NCBI RefSeq assembly: GCF_041154675.1
Contig: NZ_AP031322.1
Coordinates: 372,001-436,000 of the forward strand
DNA length: 64,000 nucleotides
DNA from: Sulfurisphaera javensis
GTDB taxonomy: Archaea; Thermoproteota; Thermoprotei_A; Sulfolobales; Sulfolobaceae
Reading direction: 5' to 3'
Position numbers and translations under genes: made by a program. This document shows, in pieces, positions 1 through 9,083 of this stretch. How positions within the stretch are numbered: the stretch's first letter is position 1; each line of letters begins with the position of its first letter. The notes under the pieces were generated by a model, which was given only the letters and a program-made list of their open reading frames with translations, did not search any database and was not told where the DNA came from.

Positions 1-199
1 TTCTATTAATAGAAGCCTTTGATAATTTTAAGTCCGTCTCTAAATCTTCTGTTCCTCTAGCTTCGGATTTAGCCAAAGCTATTAATACTTGCACATCAGT
101 TTCTGATAGGCCATAGCAAAATGATAGTATGTCGACTAACCCAGCATCTTTTCCGGAGGGTAATTTTATTCTTGTCCCACTAATCTGAGTTTGAGACAT
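1..199 (-). CDS. Lrs14-like winged-helix regulator (N-terminal part; gene runs off the left edge)
   Basis: Sixty-six residues are visible from an ATG at 199, starting MSQTQISGTRIKLPSGKDAG; the rest lies outside the window. The segment FCYGLSETDVQVLIALAKSE followed by LKLSKASINR looks like the first helices and recognition helix of a winged helix-turn-helix. The overall style is that of the Lrs14 family, small Sulfolobales DNA-binding proteins that regulate biofilm and stress genes. The family is my recognition from sequence style, and the C-terminal dimerisation helix is not visible. A TrmB- or ArsR-type regulator is the alternative. Confidence 0.6.
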   Translation of the reverse strand, partial: MSQTQISGTRIKLPSGKDAGLVDILSFCYGLSETDVQVLIALAKSEARGTEDLETDLKLSKASINR

Positions 200-407
200 T
201 TATATCACAAATAAAGATTCTATTATTACCTCTATTTATATTTTTTCGTTATAATTAATGAGACCTTTACTAATCAGTTAAACTTACATATCAATATTTA
301 TTGCATAAGGAATTGAAATTAGCATTTTGTATAAATGAAGAATTACCACATTTACTACTATTTTTGCTTTATCTATTTAAATCTGACTTTTGCCTACTAT
401 AGTAAAG

Positions 408-417
408 TTTTAAATAT
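408..417 (+). promoter_or_regulatory. TATA box for the AbrB-type gene
   Basis: The run TTTTAAATAT lies about 35 bases upstream of the ATG at 449. This would place transcription start near 438 with a leader of about ten bases. It fits the archaeal box A consensus. Inferred from sequence only. Confidence 0.45.
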
Positions 418-448
418 GAGTATCAATATACATTAAATTGTGAAGTAT

Positions 449-613
449 ATGCCTGTGGAAGAAATAGTTAAAGTCTCAAGAAATTATCAAGTAACAATAC
501 CGGCCAGAATAAGACAAAAATTCCAAGTTAAAGAAGGAGATCTAGTAAAAGTAATTTTCGATGAAAACGAAAATGTAATAAAGATCCAAGTCCTAAGGGA
601 ACCTTGGAAATAA
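449..613 (+). CDS. AbrB/SpoVT-type swapped-hairpin DNA-binding protein (54 aa)
   Basis: A short gene of 54 residues. It starts MPVEEIVKVSRNYQVTIPAR and continues IRQKFQVKEGDLVKVIF. The pattern (V-S-x-N-Y-Q-V-T-I-P-x-x-I-R, then G-D-L-V) is the AbrB/MazE swapped-hairpin fold, which dimerises to bind DNA. In archaea such proteins are either antitoxins or stand-alone regulators. No toxin gene follows: the next gene, 30 bases downstream, is a TatD-type hydrolase. A regulator role is therefore more likely, with possible co-transcription. The target is unknown. Confidence 0.8.
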   Translation: MPVEEIVKVSRNYQVTIPARIRQKFQVKEGDLVKVIFDENENVIKIQVLREPWK

Positions 614-643
614 ATATATTTTATTTTTCTCCTTTCTTTTAAT

Positions 644-1372
644 ATGCTAATAGATGTACATGCACACATAGATACAAAAGAATTTGATAAAGACAGAGAT
701 GAAATAGTAAGAAAATGCAATATCCTTATAGTTAATGCAGGAGTCGACCTAGAAAGTAACTTAAAGTCATTAGACCTAGAGAAAAAATATAACAACGTAA
801 TTGCTGCAGTAGGTTTTCATCCAGAATTCATTAAGGATAAAATAAATGAAGTAGAAAAATGCTTACAACTTACGAAAAATGCTAAGATAATTAGTGAAGT
901 AGGAATTGATTATTATTGGATAAAAGAAGAAGAATACAGGAAAAAACAAATCGAAATATTAGCTAAATTCCTTGAAATAGGAGAAAAAGATCAAAAACCA
1001 GTTATAATACATGTGAGAGGAGGATTAAGTGATTTAATTAATTTAATAGAATCTTTTAAAGTAAAATTTGTTATTCATGCTTTTGAAGGAAGTATAAAGA
1101 ATGCTAAAAAGATAATTGATTTAGGTGGTTATATATCAGTTCCACCTATACTTTTGAGAGATAAACAAAGACAAGAAATAGTAAAAAACATTGACCTTGA
1201 ATATATACTTACCGAAACCGATTCACCATTTATGGCTCATGAAAAAATGATAAGAAATGAACCTTGCAATGTTAAACTCACTATAGAAAAATTAGCTGAA
1301 CTTAAAAAAATGAATAAAGAAGAAATTGAGAAAAAAATAGAAGATAACTTTAAAAAATTAGTTCATTTATGA
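644..1372 (+). CDS. TatD-family metal-dependent hydrolase (probable DNase)
   Basis: 242 residues with all expected metal ligands of the TatD family: H6 and H8 (DVHAHID), E85 (SEVGID), H123, H145 and D193 (ETDSP). TatD proteins are TIM-barrel metal-dependent nucleases acting on DNA ends, some linked to D-aminoacyl substrates or to repair. The protein is slightly shorter than bacterial TatD (about 260). It follows the AbrB-type gene by 30 bases on the same strand. Its last 10 bases overlap the end of the convergent doxE. Family assignment is firm; the substrate is inferred. Confidence 0.85.
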   Translation: MLIDVHAHIDTKEFDKDRDEIVRKCNILIVNAGVDLESNLKSLDLEKKYNNVIAAVGFHPEFIKDKINEVEKCLQLTKNAKIISEVGIDYYWIKEEEYRKKQIEILAKFLEIGEKDQKPVIIHVRGGLSDLINLIESFKVKFVIHAFEGSIKNAKKIIDLGGYISVPPILLRDKQRQEIVKNIDLEYILTETDSPFMAHEKMIRNEPCNVKLTIEKLAELKKMNKEEIEKKIEDNFKKLVHL

Positions 1373-1563
1373 CTTTCTTCTTCCTCAGTAGGAGCAAAAT
1401 AGACAAACAAGAAGTACGCTAGAAATCCTATAAAGGCGGATATTGTAAATGGCAATACATATGGTACGGCAGCTTTATGTAACGTTATCTCACTTATTTC
1501 CCAAACTAATCCAGCTATTGCTAATACATAACCAATTCCTAATAACCTAAAGAAACTTACCAT
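1363..1563 (-). CDS. doxE: Terminal quinol oxidase small subunit DoxE
   Basis: A 66-residue membrane protein with two predicted transmembrane segments (about residues 4-22 and 34-56) and a charged tail ending EEEESHK. It is the last gene of a minus-strand operon after doxB and doxC. The Acidianus ambivalens operon doxBCE has the same order and a third subunit of about 64 residues. A ribosome-binding site GGTGAT stands just before the ATG at 1563. It probably stabilises the heme-copper oxidase; no catalytic residues are visible. Assignment rests on size, topology and position. Confidence 0.8.
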   Translation of the reverse strand: MVSFFRLLGIGYVLAIAGLVWEISEITLHKAAVPYVLPFTISAFIGFLAYFLFVYFAPTEEEESHK

Positions 1564-1569
1564 ATTTTA

Positions 1570-2658
1570 TCACCCCTCTACTAAAATTGTTCCCCACAAA
1601 GACATTAAATATCCAGCTTGCTCACCAGTTAATAGGTTTGACATATCATCTAGGTTATAGACATAGTATGCTGGATATATTATTCCATATACATACGCTG
1701 GTGCTGTTGCCTTGAAAGTAAATGTCATATAGGTATTGTATGTTGAAGAGTTCAACACTTTATAAGCTACTGGAGTTATAGTACCATTCCACCATACAGC
1801 ATATACTCCTACATAAAGTCCTGTCATTGGCTGAGGAGTGCCTGCAGATGTATAGTTATATAACCAATTGTGATCATTATTTGGAGTCGGTATATATATT
1901 TTCAACGTTGCAGTAGAATTCGCATTTATTACAAATGTTGGTCCTGGTATAGAATCATTAAATGCTGCATATTTATCGCTTACAGCATATAGTACTGGTG
2001 AAGAGCCACTAACAACTACTATTGGAGGATTATATGGATCGCCAACTAAACCAGATGAATGAGCAGTATTAGAAGAACTAATATAACTGCTAATATCTGA
2101 TGGAGAGAAATAACCAGATGTTGGAATCACTAAAATTTCACCAATATCATATGAGAACCATGGACCATTATACTCACCATCAAGAAAAGCATATGCACCC
2201 TCAGCAATTGGTGAACCACTAGGAGTACCAGCATACCATACTGCATACTGTGTTAACCCTGGCACTATCTGAGTGTCTACAACATATTTTGAATTATAAA
2301 CTGGAATAAACATATTTTCCGTAGCTGTTTTTCCCATTACAGCATACATAGTCATATTAAGATATTGACCAGGGTGAACAACCATTAAATTATAATAATA
2401 TGGTAAAACAGTTCCATTCGGTAAAACTAATTCTGAAGATATTCCACCACCTTTTTCATGAATCATAAATACATATTGTTCAGCATATACGGTAGTTTGT
2501 ACTACCATTGATGAGGGAGTATTAGCTGGTATATCAACTTTAAATACTGATGGAACACCACCAACAGTAAAAACTTCTGGTAAAGTAGTTACCACTACTA
2601 TAGCTAAAAGTAAGATTGCAAATCCAGTCCAAATCCATTCCCAAGTTTCCTTTTTCAT
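1570..2658 (-). CDS. doxC: Terminal quinol oxidase subunit DoxC (subunit II-like)
   Basis: 362 residues. One N-terminal transmembrane helix (about residues 10-28) is followed by a large Thr/Ser/Tyr-rich domain that should face the cell exterior. There is no cysteine anywhere in the protein, so it cannot form the CuA centre of cytochrome c oxidase subunit II. This fits an enzyme that takes electrons from caldariellaquinone-type quinols. GGTGAT lies six bases before the ATG. The gene sits 62 bases after doxB and 6 bases before doxE. Domain content is family knowledge from the Acidianus Dox enzyme. Confidence 0.8.
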   Translation of the reverse strand: MKKETWEWIWTGFAILLLAIVVVTTLPEVFTVGGVPSVFKVDIPANTPSSMVVQTTVYAEQYVFMIHEKGGGISSELVLPNGTVLPYYYNLMVVHPGQYLNMTMYAVMGKTATENMFIPVYNSKYVVDTQIVPGLTQYAVWYAGTPSGSPIAEGAYAFLDGEYNGPWFSYDIGEILVIPTSGYFSPSDISSYISSSNTAHSSGLVGDPYNPPIVVVSGSSPVLYAVSDKYAAFNDSIPGPTFVINANSTATLKIYIPTPNNDHNWLYNYTSAGTPQPMTGLYVGVYAVWWNGTITPVAYKVLNSSTYNTYMTFTFKATAPAYVYGIIYPAYYVYNLDDMSNLLTGEQAGYLMSLWGTILVEG

Positions 2659-2720
2659 CTATTATCACCCAACTTTACAAGTTTTAAAATAAACTTCATT
2701 TAATAAAAAATTAACTAACT

Positions 2721-4502
2721 TTAAACCGTATTAGCCCCCTTAAGGGCACCAACAGCAGATAAAATAATACCTAAAGTTAACATACTAATCCATGCCCATT
2801 CTAATGGATCAGCTGGATTAGAAGCATTACCTACAAGGACTAATGGAATGGCACTTATAATTATTAATATAGCACCTAAAGCAGCAAGACCCCACCATGC
2901 ACCCAAAGCCCTCTTTGATATTTTTGAATGATTAAACACACTCTGAATCCCTCTTATACTAAATCCAGCATTGTTCCAATCTAATTGCATTGCAACAGTA
3001 TTTATTAATTGTCCTAATGATAATCCTTCAGCTTTTAATACTTTACCTTTTACTAATGTCATTACTAAATTAAGGAACCATACTAATGTAGCTAATTGTG
3101 CTATTACTGCACCTACAGTAGCTAGATTCTCTGCATCAATAACATATGGAACTCTTGGTACAATTTCAGCCCTTCTTAAAATACCATCAAGACCTAATAA
3201 CTCAAAACCGATAATCAATAGTGCTGAACCAATTAAATATCCCCAGAAGTGAATCCATGCAGCCTTTATTGAATACCAAGTTCTTCCAGTCATCATTGGT
3301 AACATGAAGTATAATACAGCCATAGCCTCTGGTACAATACCTAATAATATCATAGCGTGGAAGTGTCCTACTACCCACATTGTGTTATGAACTATTGCAT
3401 CAACAGATATTGTTCCATTTGAAATTCCAGTTACACCAGCCAATATAGATCCAGCCCAACCAGTTGCAGTAAATGCAGTTATAACGTTCCAACTTACATT
3501 AGCACCTTTAGCAGTAGCCCATAAGTTTAGGAATGTCATAAAAGTTGGTATAGTTACTGCATAAGTAAGTATTTCTTGAAGTACCTTCAGATCAACTGGC
3601 AAATTAACCATATAGAGGTGGTGTATGGGGATATTGTTAGAGAATATTAAGTATAATACAGCAGCAACTCTACCCATTTTATCACTATATAATGGTTTGT
3701 TAGCTAATGTTGGAATTAGTAAGTACATTGCACCAACTGCTGGCAACCATGCCATATAAACTACAGCATGACCAAATATCCAGAATGCTATTTGATTGGC
3801 AATAACATTTAACCCTACAACACCAGCAAAAGCCAATATATCCCATACATCAGCCACTGTTACACCAGAGTATCCTATCATGAATAATAAGATAATCATT
3901 AAGAAGAATACTAATGGGACTGGTAATTTCTCTTTAATTTGCTTCGAGGCTAAGTAATAATGATAAACAATCCAGAAACCAGCCAAATAAACGAAAGCAT
4001 CATTCAATATCCAGCCTATAAAGAATAATGGACTCATTACATATAGAGAATAACCCGGTATTCCAATAGGTGATAAGTAATACCATGACCCAGCAGAGAA
4101 GTAATTATCAAAACCTTGAGCAGCTGTTATTAAAATTGGTCCTTCCATAAACATCATAGAAATATTTAATAAAACAAAAGATAAGTTTAATAACCATTTT
4201 GCTCTAGGTTGCAAATTAAGTAATTTTATAGTAAAGTAAATAATAATTGCATAAATTACTTGTTGCGCAAAACCAAATAGGTCTCTTTCAGCATGTAATG
4301 TAATACCAGCATAATACTCTTGTGGTGTAAATGGTAATACTCCATAAGTACTCCACATAGTCTCTTGTATTCTTACCATTAATGAATCTATAACACCCAG
4401 TAATCCCCATATTACACCTAAGACTAACATTCCCATAACAATTCTAGTAGTCCAATCCTTATCTAATTGGAATAATGCAACTATTAAATCCTTAAGTCCC
4501 AC
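2721..4502 (-). CDS. doxB: Terminal quinol oxidase subunit I DoxB (heme-copper oxidase)
   Basis: 593 residues with about 14 hydrophobic helices. The heme-copper ligands are present: H70 and H382 for the low-spin heme, H245 with Y249 (HAVVY, a CuB ligand and the candidate cross-linked tyrosine), H294-H295 (CuB), and H380 for the oxygen-reducing heme within GHFH. The protein reduces oxygen to water and contributes to proton motive force at the cytoplasmic membrane. The start is a GTG at 4502 preceded by GGTGA at correct spacing. It leads the doxBCE operon. The sequence is a divergent B-type-like oxidase. Confidence 0.88.
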   Translation of the reverse strand: MGLKDLIVALFQLDKDWTTRIVMGMLVLGVIWGLLGVIDSLMVRIQETMWSTYGVLPFTPQEYYAGITLHAERDLFGFAQQVIYAIIIYFTIKLLNLQPRAKWLLNLSFVLLNISMMFMEGPILITAAQGFDNYFSAGSWYYLSPIGIPGYSLYVMSPLFFIGWILNDAFVYLAGFWIVYHYYLASKQIKEKLPVPLVFFLMIILLFMIGYSGVTVADVWDILAFAGVVGLNVIANQIAFWIFGHAVVYMAWLPAVGAMYLLIPTLANKPLYSDKMGRVAAVLYLIFSNNIPIHHLYMVNLPVDLKVLQEILTYAVTIPTFMTFLNLWATAKGANVSWNVITAFTATGWAGSILAGVTGISNGTISVDAIVHNTMWVVGHFHAMILLGIVPEAMAVLYFMLPMMTGRTWYSIKAAWIHFWGYLIGSALLIIGFELLGLDGILRRAEIVPRVPYVIDAENLATVGAVIAQLATLVWFLNLVMTLVKGKVLKAEGLSLGQLINTVAMQLDWNNAGFSIRGIQSVFNHSKISKRALGAWWGLAALGAILIIISAIPLVLVGNASNPADPLEWAWISMLTLGIILSAVGALKGANTV

Positions 4503-5243
4503 TAAAATTCACCAATTTTAGTTATTCCTTACCCTTTTTAAATCTTATTTTGATAAAAGTTACGTTTTTTATGATTAACTGAGTTTAATACTATTTAATG
4601 AATCAAATATATTATTAATTATTTTTTTTGTGAATATTGTTTTTATCAAATTATATGAATTTATATTAAAAACTTTATATTCTAGCTTTAGCTCACAGTT
4701 GAGACTGTTTCCATGAGAGTATGTACTACAATTTCTAGGCTTTGAATGTTTAGTGGAGAAAGATCTACAAATTTCCTTTCTTCTTTAGATAGTATAAGTT
4801 AAAATGTAATTAATTTCTAGGTTAATTAGATGTTTAAAGAAAAGGGAGAATGTAATTATTTTTTGATAAAAATTAAATTGTTGAACACCTTATTTTTAGA
4901 TCTCACTCTAAATGTGTTTTGTAAATACCTAAATAGTAATAAAGAAGCTCAATGTGCTAATCTCATTTGAGGTTTCCCACTAGAGGGATGAAGAAGGATG
5001 ATTTAGTATCCATTACTTAGGTGAAATTCAAGGACAGAGTTTATGAAACTCAATGAGACCAAAAACCATGTAAAAGAGTTAAAACCACATCAAGTTATTT
5101 CTAAACATGGATAATATAACTACCTTGATAGCTAATTTCATGATATAGCGATGTACAAAGTCTGCAAAGCATTTTGCATATACTAAATTATATAAGAACC
5201 ATGAAACATCTGATTGCCATTTACTGTGATATATCGTAAAAAA
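4503..5243. other. Gene-free stretch of 741 bp between the dox operon and an orphan gene
   Basis: No open frame of useful length exists on either strand. The first 50 bases hold the doxB ribosome-binding site and promoter region. Short readable peptide blocks interrupted by stops occur on the plus strand between about 5035 and 5180, so this may be a decayed gene, but I recognise no family in it. No tRNA, CRISPR array or clear inverted repeat was seen. Confidence 0.5.
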
Positions 5244-6668
5244 TTATAACCATTTAAATATGTTCTTAATAGCATTTGTAACATCATTAGCAATTGTCTC
5301 AATAGACTTACCAGCTTGAACACCCTCACTAACAATCTCACTAACTATATCATGACCCTCAGTACCAAGATTATTTATCACAACACTGCCCAGCTGAGAA
5401 GTAACAATTTGTAAAACTGTACCAATAGTCGCTAACAACTTTATGGTTGAATTGAAGAAATTGGAAGCACCAAAACTGTTCGCTAAATTCATAGCCCATG
5501 ATAAAGTAGGATTATCTGAAATAGAGAATTTTAACATTTGATAAATAGCACCAGAATTCTCATTAGCCTCAACTCCGTTAACCATACCTACAAATGATGG
5601 TTCATAACAATTACCACCACACTCTGAAGCAACAAAAATAGGAGCACCAATAATAGCATTACTACCAAGAATCTTACCCCAACGTATTGCTGTTCTGTCA
5701 CCAATTTCCATAACGTCCGCGAGCTCGGGAGCTAATTTCTCTAGTAATGGGTAAAGTAAGCTTTTGTTAAATGAACCAATCATTGATGGTAAGAATGTGA
5801 CAAGTTGAAAAGTTCTTATTTCATCCTCAATGATGGAAATTGGACCACCTAAAATTAATTCGGGAAACCATAAGGATGGACTATCCTCAGAAATATATCC
5901 TAAAGCGCTATCTTTTATGATAACTTGAGGTCCTTTACTAGTTTCAGAAACAAAGCCTAAAGAAGGACCAGAACCTAGAATAGGATTAGTAACCCTTGGG
6001 GATGTAGCCATTTGTGCTGAGTAATTAGGCATAGTTGCAAGTATCCCAGCCCAGTTCAGAACTGTATTTTGTGGAGATAACTGATTTCCACATGGTGTAG
6101 TAGTTTTTGGATTATACCACTCCTTGTTACCTATTAGATAATTGTCTCTTGTAGCAACAGATTGAGGTTTAATTACACCAACAACTAAATTACCAAATGT
6201 TTGTTGAAGAGCACCAGTATCGAAAGGTAAATAGAAGCCAGCACCACCTTGATATACTCTTGCGGGTCTAGCTCCTAATGCATAGGCTGGAGGTTTACCA
6301 CCTATATAAACAAATGCATAATTATAATTTGTATTACCCCCATAAATTTGTTGAATTTTATCTTGCATAGTATCTACTTTTACCCTTAAGACAATACCAT
6401 GCCTAATAATCTCATAACCGGGAGTACTATAATACCGTTGCATAAAAGATTCTGCTGCTGATAAACGTGCTGGTATCATAAGTGCTGGCCAATATGCAAG
6501 GTTTTGATTACCATATCCAAAGAAATAATTTCTTTCTTGCCAAGTACAAGTAGCATTTTGTATACTTTGCAATACGGTAGTGAATATTATAGTACCTATT
6601 GCTCCTCCTTCTACTAAATCACTTAAACTTATCTTTGTTTGCGGACCTGTATATTTATCTGTAGACAT
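5244..6668 (-). CDS. Orphan protein of unknown function (474 aa)
   Basis: I do not recognise this protein. It is unusually rich in Asn, Ser, Gly, Thr and Tyr and low in Lys and Glu compared with neighbouring cytoplasmic proteins. No signal peptide or strong membrane helix is visible; residues 24-35 are mildly hydrophobic. Cysteines occur in pairs late in the protein (SECGGNCYEP). The C-terminal 70 residues look helical (IVSEIVSEGVQAGKSIETIA). Composition resembles structural or virus-encoded proteins more than enzymes. It stands alone between a 741-bp gap and tRNA-Ser, a common integration target. ATG at 6668 is the only good start. Confidence 0.7.
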   Translation of the reverse strand: MSTDKYTGPQTKISLSDLVEGGAIGTIIFTTVLQSIQNATCTWQERNYFFGYGNQNLAYWPALMIPARLSAAESFMQRYYSTPGYEIIRHGIVLRVKVDTMQDKIQQIYGGNTNYNYAFVYIGGKPPAYALGARPARVYQGGAGFYLPFDTGALQQTFGNLVVGVIKPQSVATRDNYLIGNKEWYNPKTTTPCGNQLSPQNTVLNWAGILATMPNYSAQMATSPRVTNPILGSGPSLGFVSETSKGPQVIIKDSALGYISEDSPSLWFPELILGGPISIIEDEIRTFQLVTFLPSMIGSFNKSLLYPLLEKLAPELADVMEIGDRTAIRWGKILGSNAIIGAPIFVASECGGNCYEPSFVGMVNGVEANENSGAIYQMLKFSISDNPTLSWAMNLANSFGASNFFNSTIKLLATIGTVLQIVTSQLGSVVINNLGTEGHDIVSEIVSEGVQAGKSIETIANDVTNAIKNIFKWL

Positions 6669-6884
6669 TCAGATCTAATTATAATTTATTCTTGTCATTT
6701 CTATATTTTTCTCCCCTATAAATTGTAGCTATAACATATTTAAAATAACTAACTACACTCATTCTCTTGGGCTTTAAATCACTAACATCATTTTTACTAT
6801 TCTACAAGATTAAGCTCAGATTAATACTATAGGACTATAAAATATTGCCCTTTAACAATGAGTAACATATGTAAAAATTATAGG

Positions 6885-6981
6885 CGCCGGCGGCGGGATT
6901 TGAACCCGCGCGGGGACGGACCCCAGCGGCTGCCCGCCCTTAATTAGCAGGCCGCCGCCCTACCAGCTAGGCCACGCCGGC
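6885..6981 (-). tRNA. tRNA-Ser (GCT anticodon), 13-nt intron
   Basis: The minus strand folds as a class II tRNA. It has acceptor GCCGGCG/CGCCGGC, discriminator G, a D stem GCCT/GGGC, a long variable arm GGGG-TCCG-CCCC, and T stem GCGGG/CCCGC with loop TTCAAAT. The anticodon stem GCGGC pairs with GCCGC only after removing 13 bases (6932..6944) at the canonical position 37/38; the loop then reads CTGCTAA with anticodon GCT. CCA is not encoded. The mature length is 84 nt. Its TATA box lies at about 7001..7012. Confidence 0.93.
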
Positions 6982-7000
6982 ATTATTAATTATTTTTTGC

Positions 7001-7012
7001 AAATATTTAAAT
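7001..7012 (-). promoter_or_regulatory. TATA box for tRNA-Ser
   Basis: On the minus strand this reads ATTTAAATATTT, centred about 25 bases upstream of the tRNA 5' end at 6981. It lies directly between the end of the SRP RNA gene and the tRNA, so the two RNA genes can be transcribed separately. Confidence 0.6.
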
Positions 7013-7016
7013 CTTA

Positions 7017-7322
7017 GGGTCGGCCCCCTTATACCATGACCCTTTCCTCCCCAGATTTACCTCGGCCCTTCTCACACCGGTGACCGGTGAACGCGGACGG
7101 CCGGACACGGTTGCTCCCTTCCGGACCTGGCCGATTCCTCCGGTTGGCGTGATATCCCCTCTCCCTCCAGAGAGGAGATTCACGCCCGTCTCGCCCCACC
7201 GGGCGGTGCTCATCGTTAGACCGAGATCTGAAGGAGGTAGGTATCATGGTATAAGGGTTACTGGTGCCCCTTTACGCCATGAGGTTACAGGAGGTGGCGA
7301 ACCTCCCCACCCTACCCGACCC
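7017..7322 (-). ncRNA. ffs: Signal recognition particle RNA (7S RNA)
   Basis: The GC-rich block contains, on the minus strand, the helix 8 signature AGGTCCGGAAGGGAGCAACC, the SRP54-binding loop. The ends pair with each other: GGGTCGG at 7322 and CCGACCC at 7017 form helix 1 typical of archaeal SRP RNA. A second long pairing, near CTTATACCATGATACC and GGTCATGGTATAAG, matches helix 5. Total 306 nt, the usual archaeal size. It guides membrane and secreted proteins to the translocon with SRP19 and SRP54. The open frames seen here are shadows of the RNA. Confidence 0.95.
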
Positions 7323-7344
7323 AATTATATTTTAACAACTTACC

Positions 7345-7968
7345 TTATGAGTTTAACTCCTTAAGTATCTCGCAAAGGGAGTTAACAATTTTTGCCCCTA
7401 AAGCTATGACTTTGCTATCATCTATAGGAACCTCTGACCTGACAAGGTATATTTTATATAATCCGGCATTTTTAAAGGCTAATACATCTACTTCAGTATC
7501 CCCTACACCTATAGATAAAGAAGGATTAAGATTTAGCTTTTTTAAGGCTAGAATTACACCTTCGGGATCTGGTTTGCCATTCTTTACTTCATCTGATGTA
7601 ATAAGTAAATCTGGGTTTATTCTTATACTATTCAAAACTTCTTTAGCTGAAATATAATTAGAAGAAGTAACTATAGCAATTTTATATCCGAGTTTTCTCG
7701 CTTTATCTATAAGTTCAATCGCACACTCTCTACCTTTAGCTTTCTTCTTTACTAAATCAAGGTAAATCTTATTTTTAATTTTCATTAATTCTTCCCATCT
7801 TTCTTTTGCTAGAATCTTTGCAATATCTGCTGTTTTTCTCCCTAATAACGTCTCTATTCTTACTTCACTTTTTATATTAAGGCTAGATAATGCAAGTTCC
7901 CATGCTTCTTTATGAATAAAAGCAGTATTAGCTAATGTACCATCTAAATCAAAAATAATACCTTTCAT
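7345..7968 (-). CDS. HAD-superfamily phosphatase (beta-phosphoglucomutase-like)
   Basis: 207 residues. Motif I is DLDGT with nucleophile D7 and acid/base D9. Motif II is IVTSS, the motif III lysine is in NGKPDPEG, and motif IV is GVGDTEVD. A helical cap lies between residues 15 and 80. These are the marks of subfamily I HAD hydrolases such as phosphoglycolate phosphatase or beta-phosphoglucomutase. The substrate cannot be told. It overlaps the upstream alcohol dehydrogenase by 4 bases (ATGA), so the two are likely co-transcribed. Its 3' end lies 22 bases from the SRP RNA start. Confidence 0.85.
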   Translation of the reverse strand: MKGIIFDLDGTLANTAFIHKEAWELALSSLNIKSEVRIETLLGRKTADIAKILAKERWEELMKIKNKIYLDLVKKKAKGRECAIELIDKARKLGYKIAIVTSSNYISAKEVLNSIRINPDLLITSDEVKNGKPDPEGVILALKKLNLNPSLSIGVGDTEVDVLAFKNAGLYKIYLVRSEVPIDDSKVIALGAKIVNSLCEILKELNS

Positions 7969-9050
7969 GGAATTATCAAACTTCTTATAGCTTCCCCTTC
8001 CTCTAATAATTTTACTGCCTCATTAATTTCTTCTAGTTTATATCTTCCAGTTACAAGCTTAGAAGGATCGTATTTTCCAGTTTTTACTAATTCTAATAAT
8101 CTAGGCATATCTATTCTGGGCCTTCCGCCATAATTACCAATAATCTGTATACCGTTTCTAACTATCATTGCAATTCTGAGAGGAATTTGAGCAGAAACTG
8201 GAGGCAGGCCTACTAAAACTACCCTTCCCCCTATCCTAACGCCTTCAATAGCCATTTGTATGGTTTCTTGTGTGCCTCCAGCTTCAATAACTACATCCGG
8301 ACCTCCACCAGTCATTTCTTTTAATGCCTTAATAGGATCAGTCTCTTTAGTATTTATAACGTCAGTAGCACCTAATTCCATAGCTTTCTCTAATTTCCAT
8401 TTCTTAGTTCCTAAGGCTATTATCCTACCAGCACCACTAGCCTTTAGAAGCTGAATTACTGATAAACCAACACCACCAACACCAATTACAGCAACTGTTT
8501 CACCTGGTTCTATTTTTGCTGAATTAACAGCTCCATATCCAGTTATGCCAGCACATCCTAAGACAGCAACTTTCTCTAAATTCATATCTTGTGGTACGAC
8601 TGTTAATGCATTTTCATGGACAATTGCATATTCTGCAAATCCTCCACCGAGAAAAGTCCTAACTGGAGTACCATTTTTTAATCTTAATCTAGTTGTGCCA
8701 TCAAACATTGTACCTTTTAATCTTACAGAAGAAAATGTTTCGCAAAGATTTTCATGACCAGATATACAATTCCTACATTTTCCACAAGGATGGATAAAAG
8801 CTGAAATAACCCTATCTCCAGGTTTAACCCTAGTAACATTTGGGCCTACTTTCTTTACAATCCCAGCTATTTCATGTCCTGCAACAACTGGAGGAGGGAC
8901 TGGTGTGGCTCCAACAAATACATTAACGTCTGAATGACATAAACCGGTAGCAACTATTTGTACCATTACTTCATTTTCTTTAGGATCATCAATTTCTATG
9001 TCTTCAATCTTTAATGGCTCCTTATAGTTGAAAAGAACTGCAGCACGCAT
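7965..9050 (-). CDS. adh: Zinc-dependent alcohol dehydrogenase
   Basis: 361 residues of the medium-chain dehydrogenase family. Catalytic zinc ligands are C38 (GLCHSD) and H59-E60 (GHE). The structural zinc loop is C89, C92, C95, C103 (CGKCRNC...C). The NAD(P) site is GVGGVG at 190-195. It should interconvert an alcohol or aldehyde with NAD(P). The absence of other pathway genes nearby leaves the substrate open. It is translationally coupled to the HAD phosphatase downstream and 34 bases away from aglH upstream. Confidence 0.88.
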   Translation of the reverse strand: MRAAVLFNYKEPLKIEDIEIDDPKENEVMVQIVATGLCHSDVNVFVGATPVPPPVVAGHEIAGIVKKVGPNVTRVKPGDRVISAFIHPCGKCRNCISGHENLCETFSSVRLKGTMFDGTTRLRLKNGTPVRTFLGGGFAEYAIVHENALTVVPQDMNLEKVAVLGCAGITGYGAVNSAKIEPGETVAVIGVGGVGLSVIQLLKASGAGRIIALGTKKWKLEKAMELGATDVINTKETDPIKALKEMTGGGPDVVIEAGGTQETIQMAIEGVRIGGRVVLVGLPPVSAQIPLRIAMIVRNGIQIIGNYGGRPRIDMPRLLELVKTGKYDPSKLVTGRYKLEEINEAVKLLEEGEAIRSLIIP

Positions 9051-9083
9051 GATTTAATAATTTGCTTAAACAGTATAAAAAAT

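Noticed and set aside
449-1372. Toxin-antitoxin module formed by the AbrB-type gene and its neighbour
   Set aside because: The downstream gene is a TatD-type hydrolase of normal length, not a toxin family, so a TA assignment is unsupported.
6885-6981. Integrated genetic element at tRNA-Ser
   Set aside because: No duplicate of the tRNA 3' end and no integrase gene were found in the window, so integration at this tRNA cannot be supported even though the adjacent orphan gene is unusual.
7007-7364. Three overlapping open frames of 68-94 residues on both strands
   Set aside because: They lie wholly or mostly in the SRP RNA gene. Their Arg/Gly/Pro-rich translations reflect its GC-rich structure, and helix 1, helix 5 and helix 8 pairings explain the sequence.
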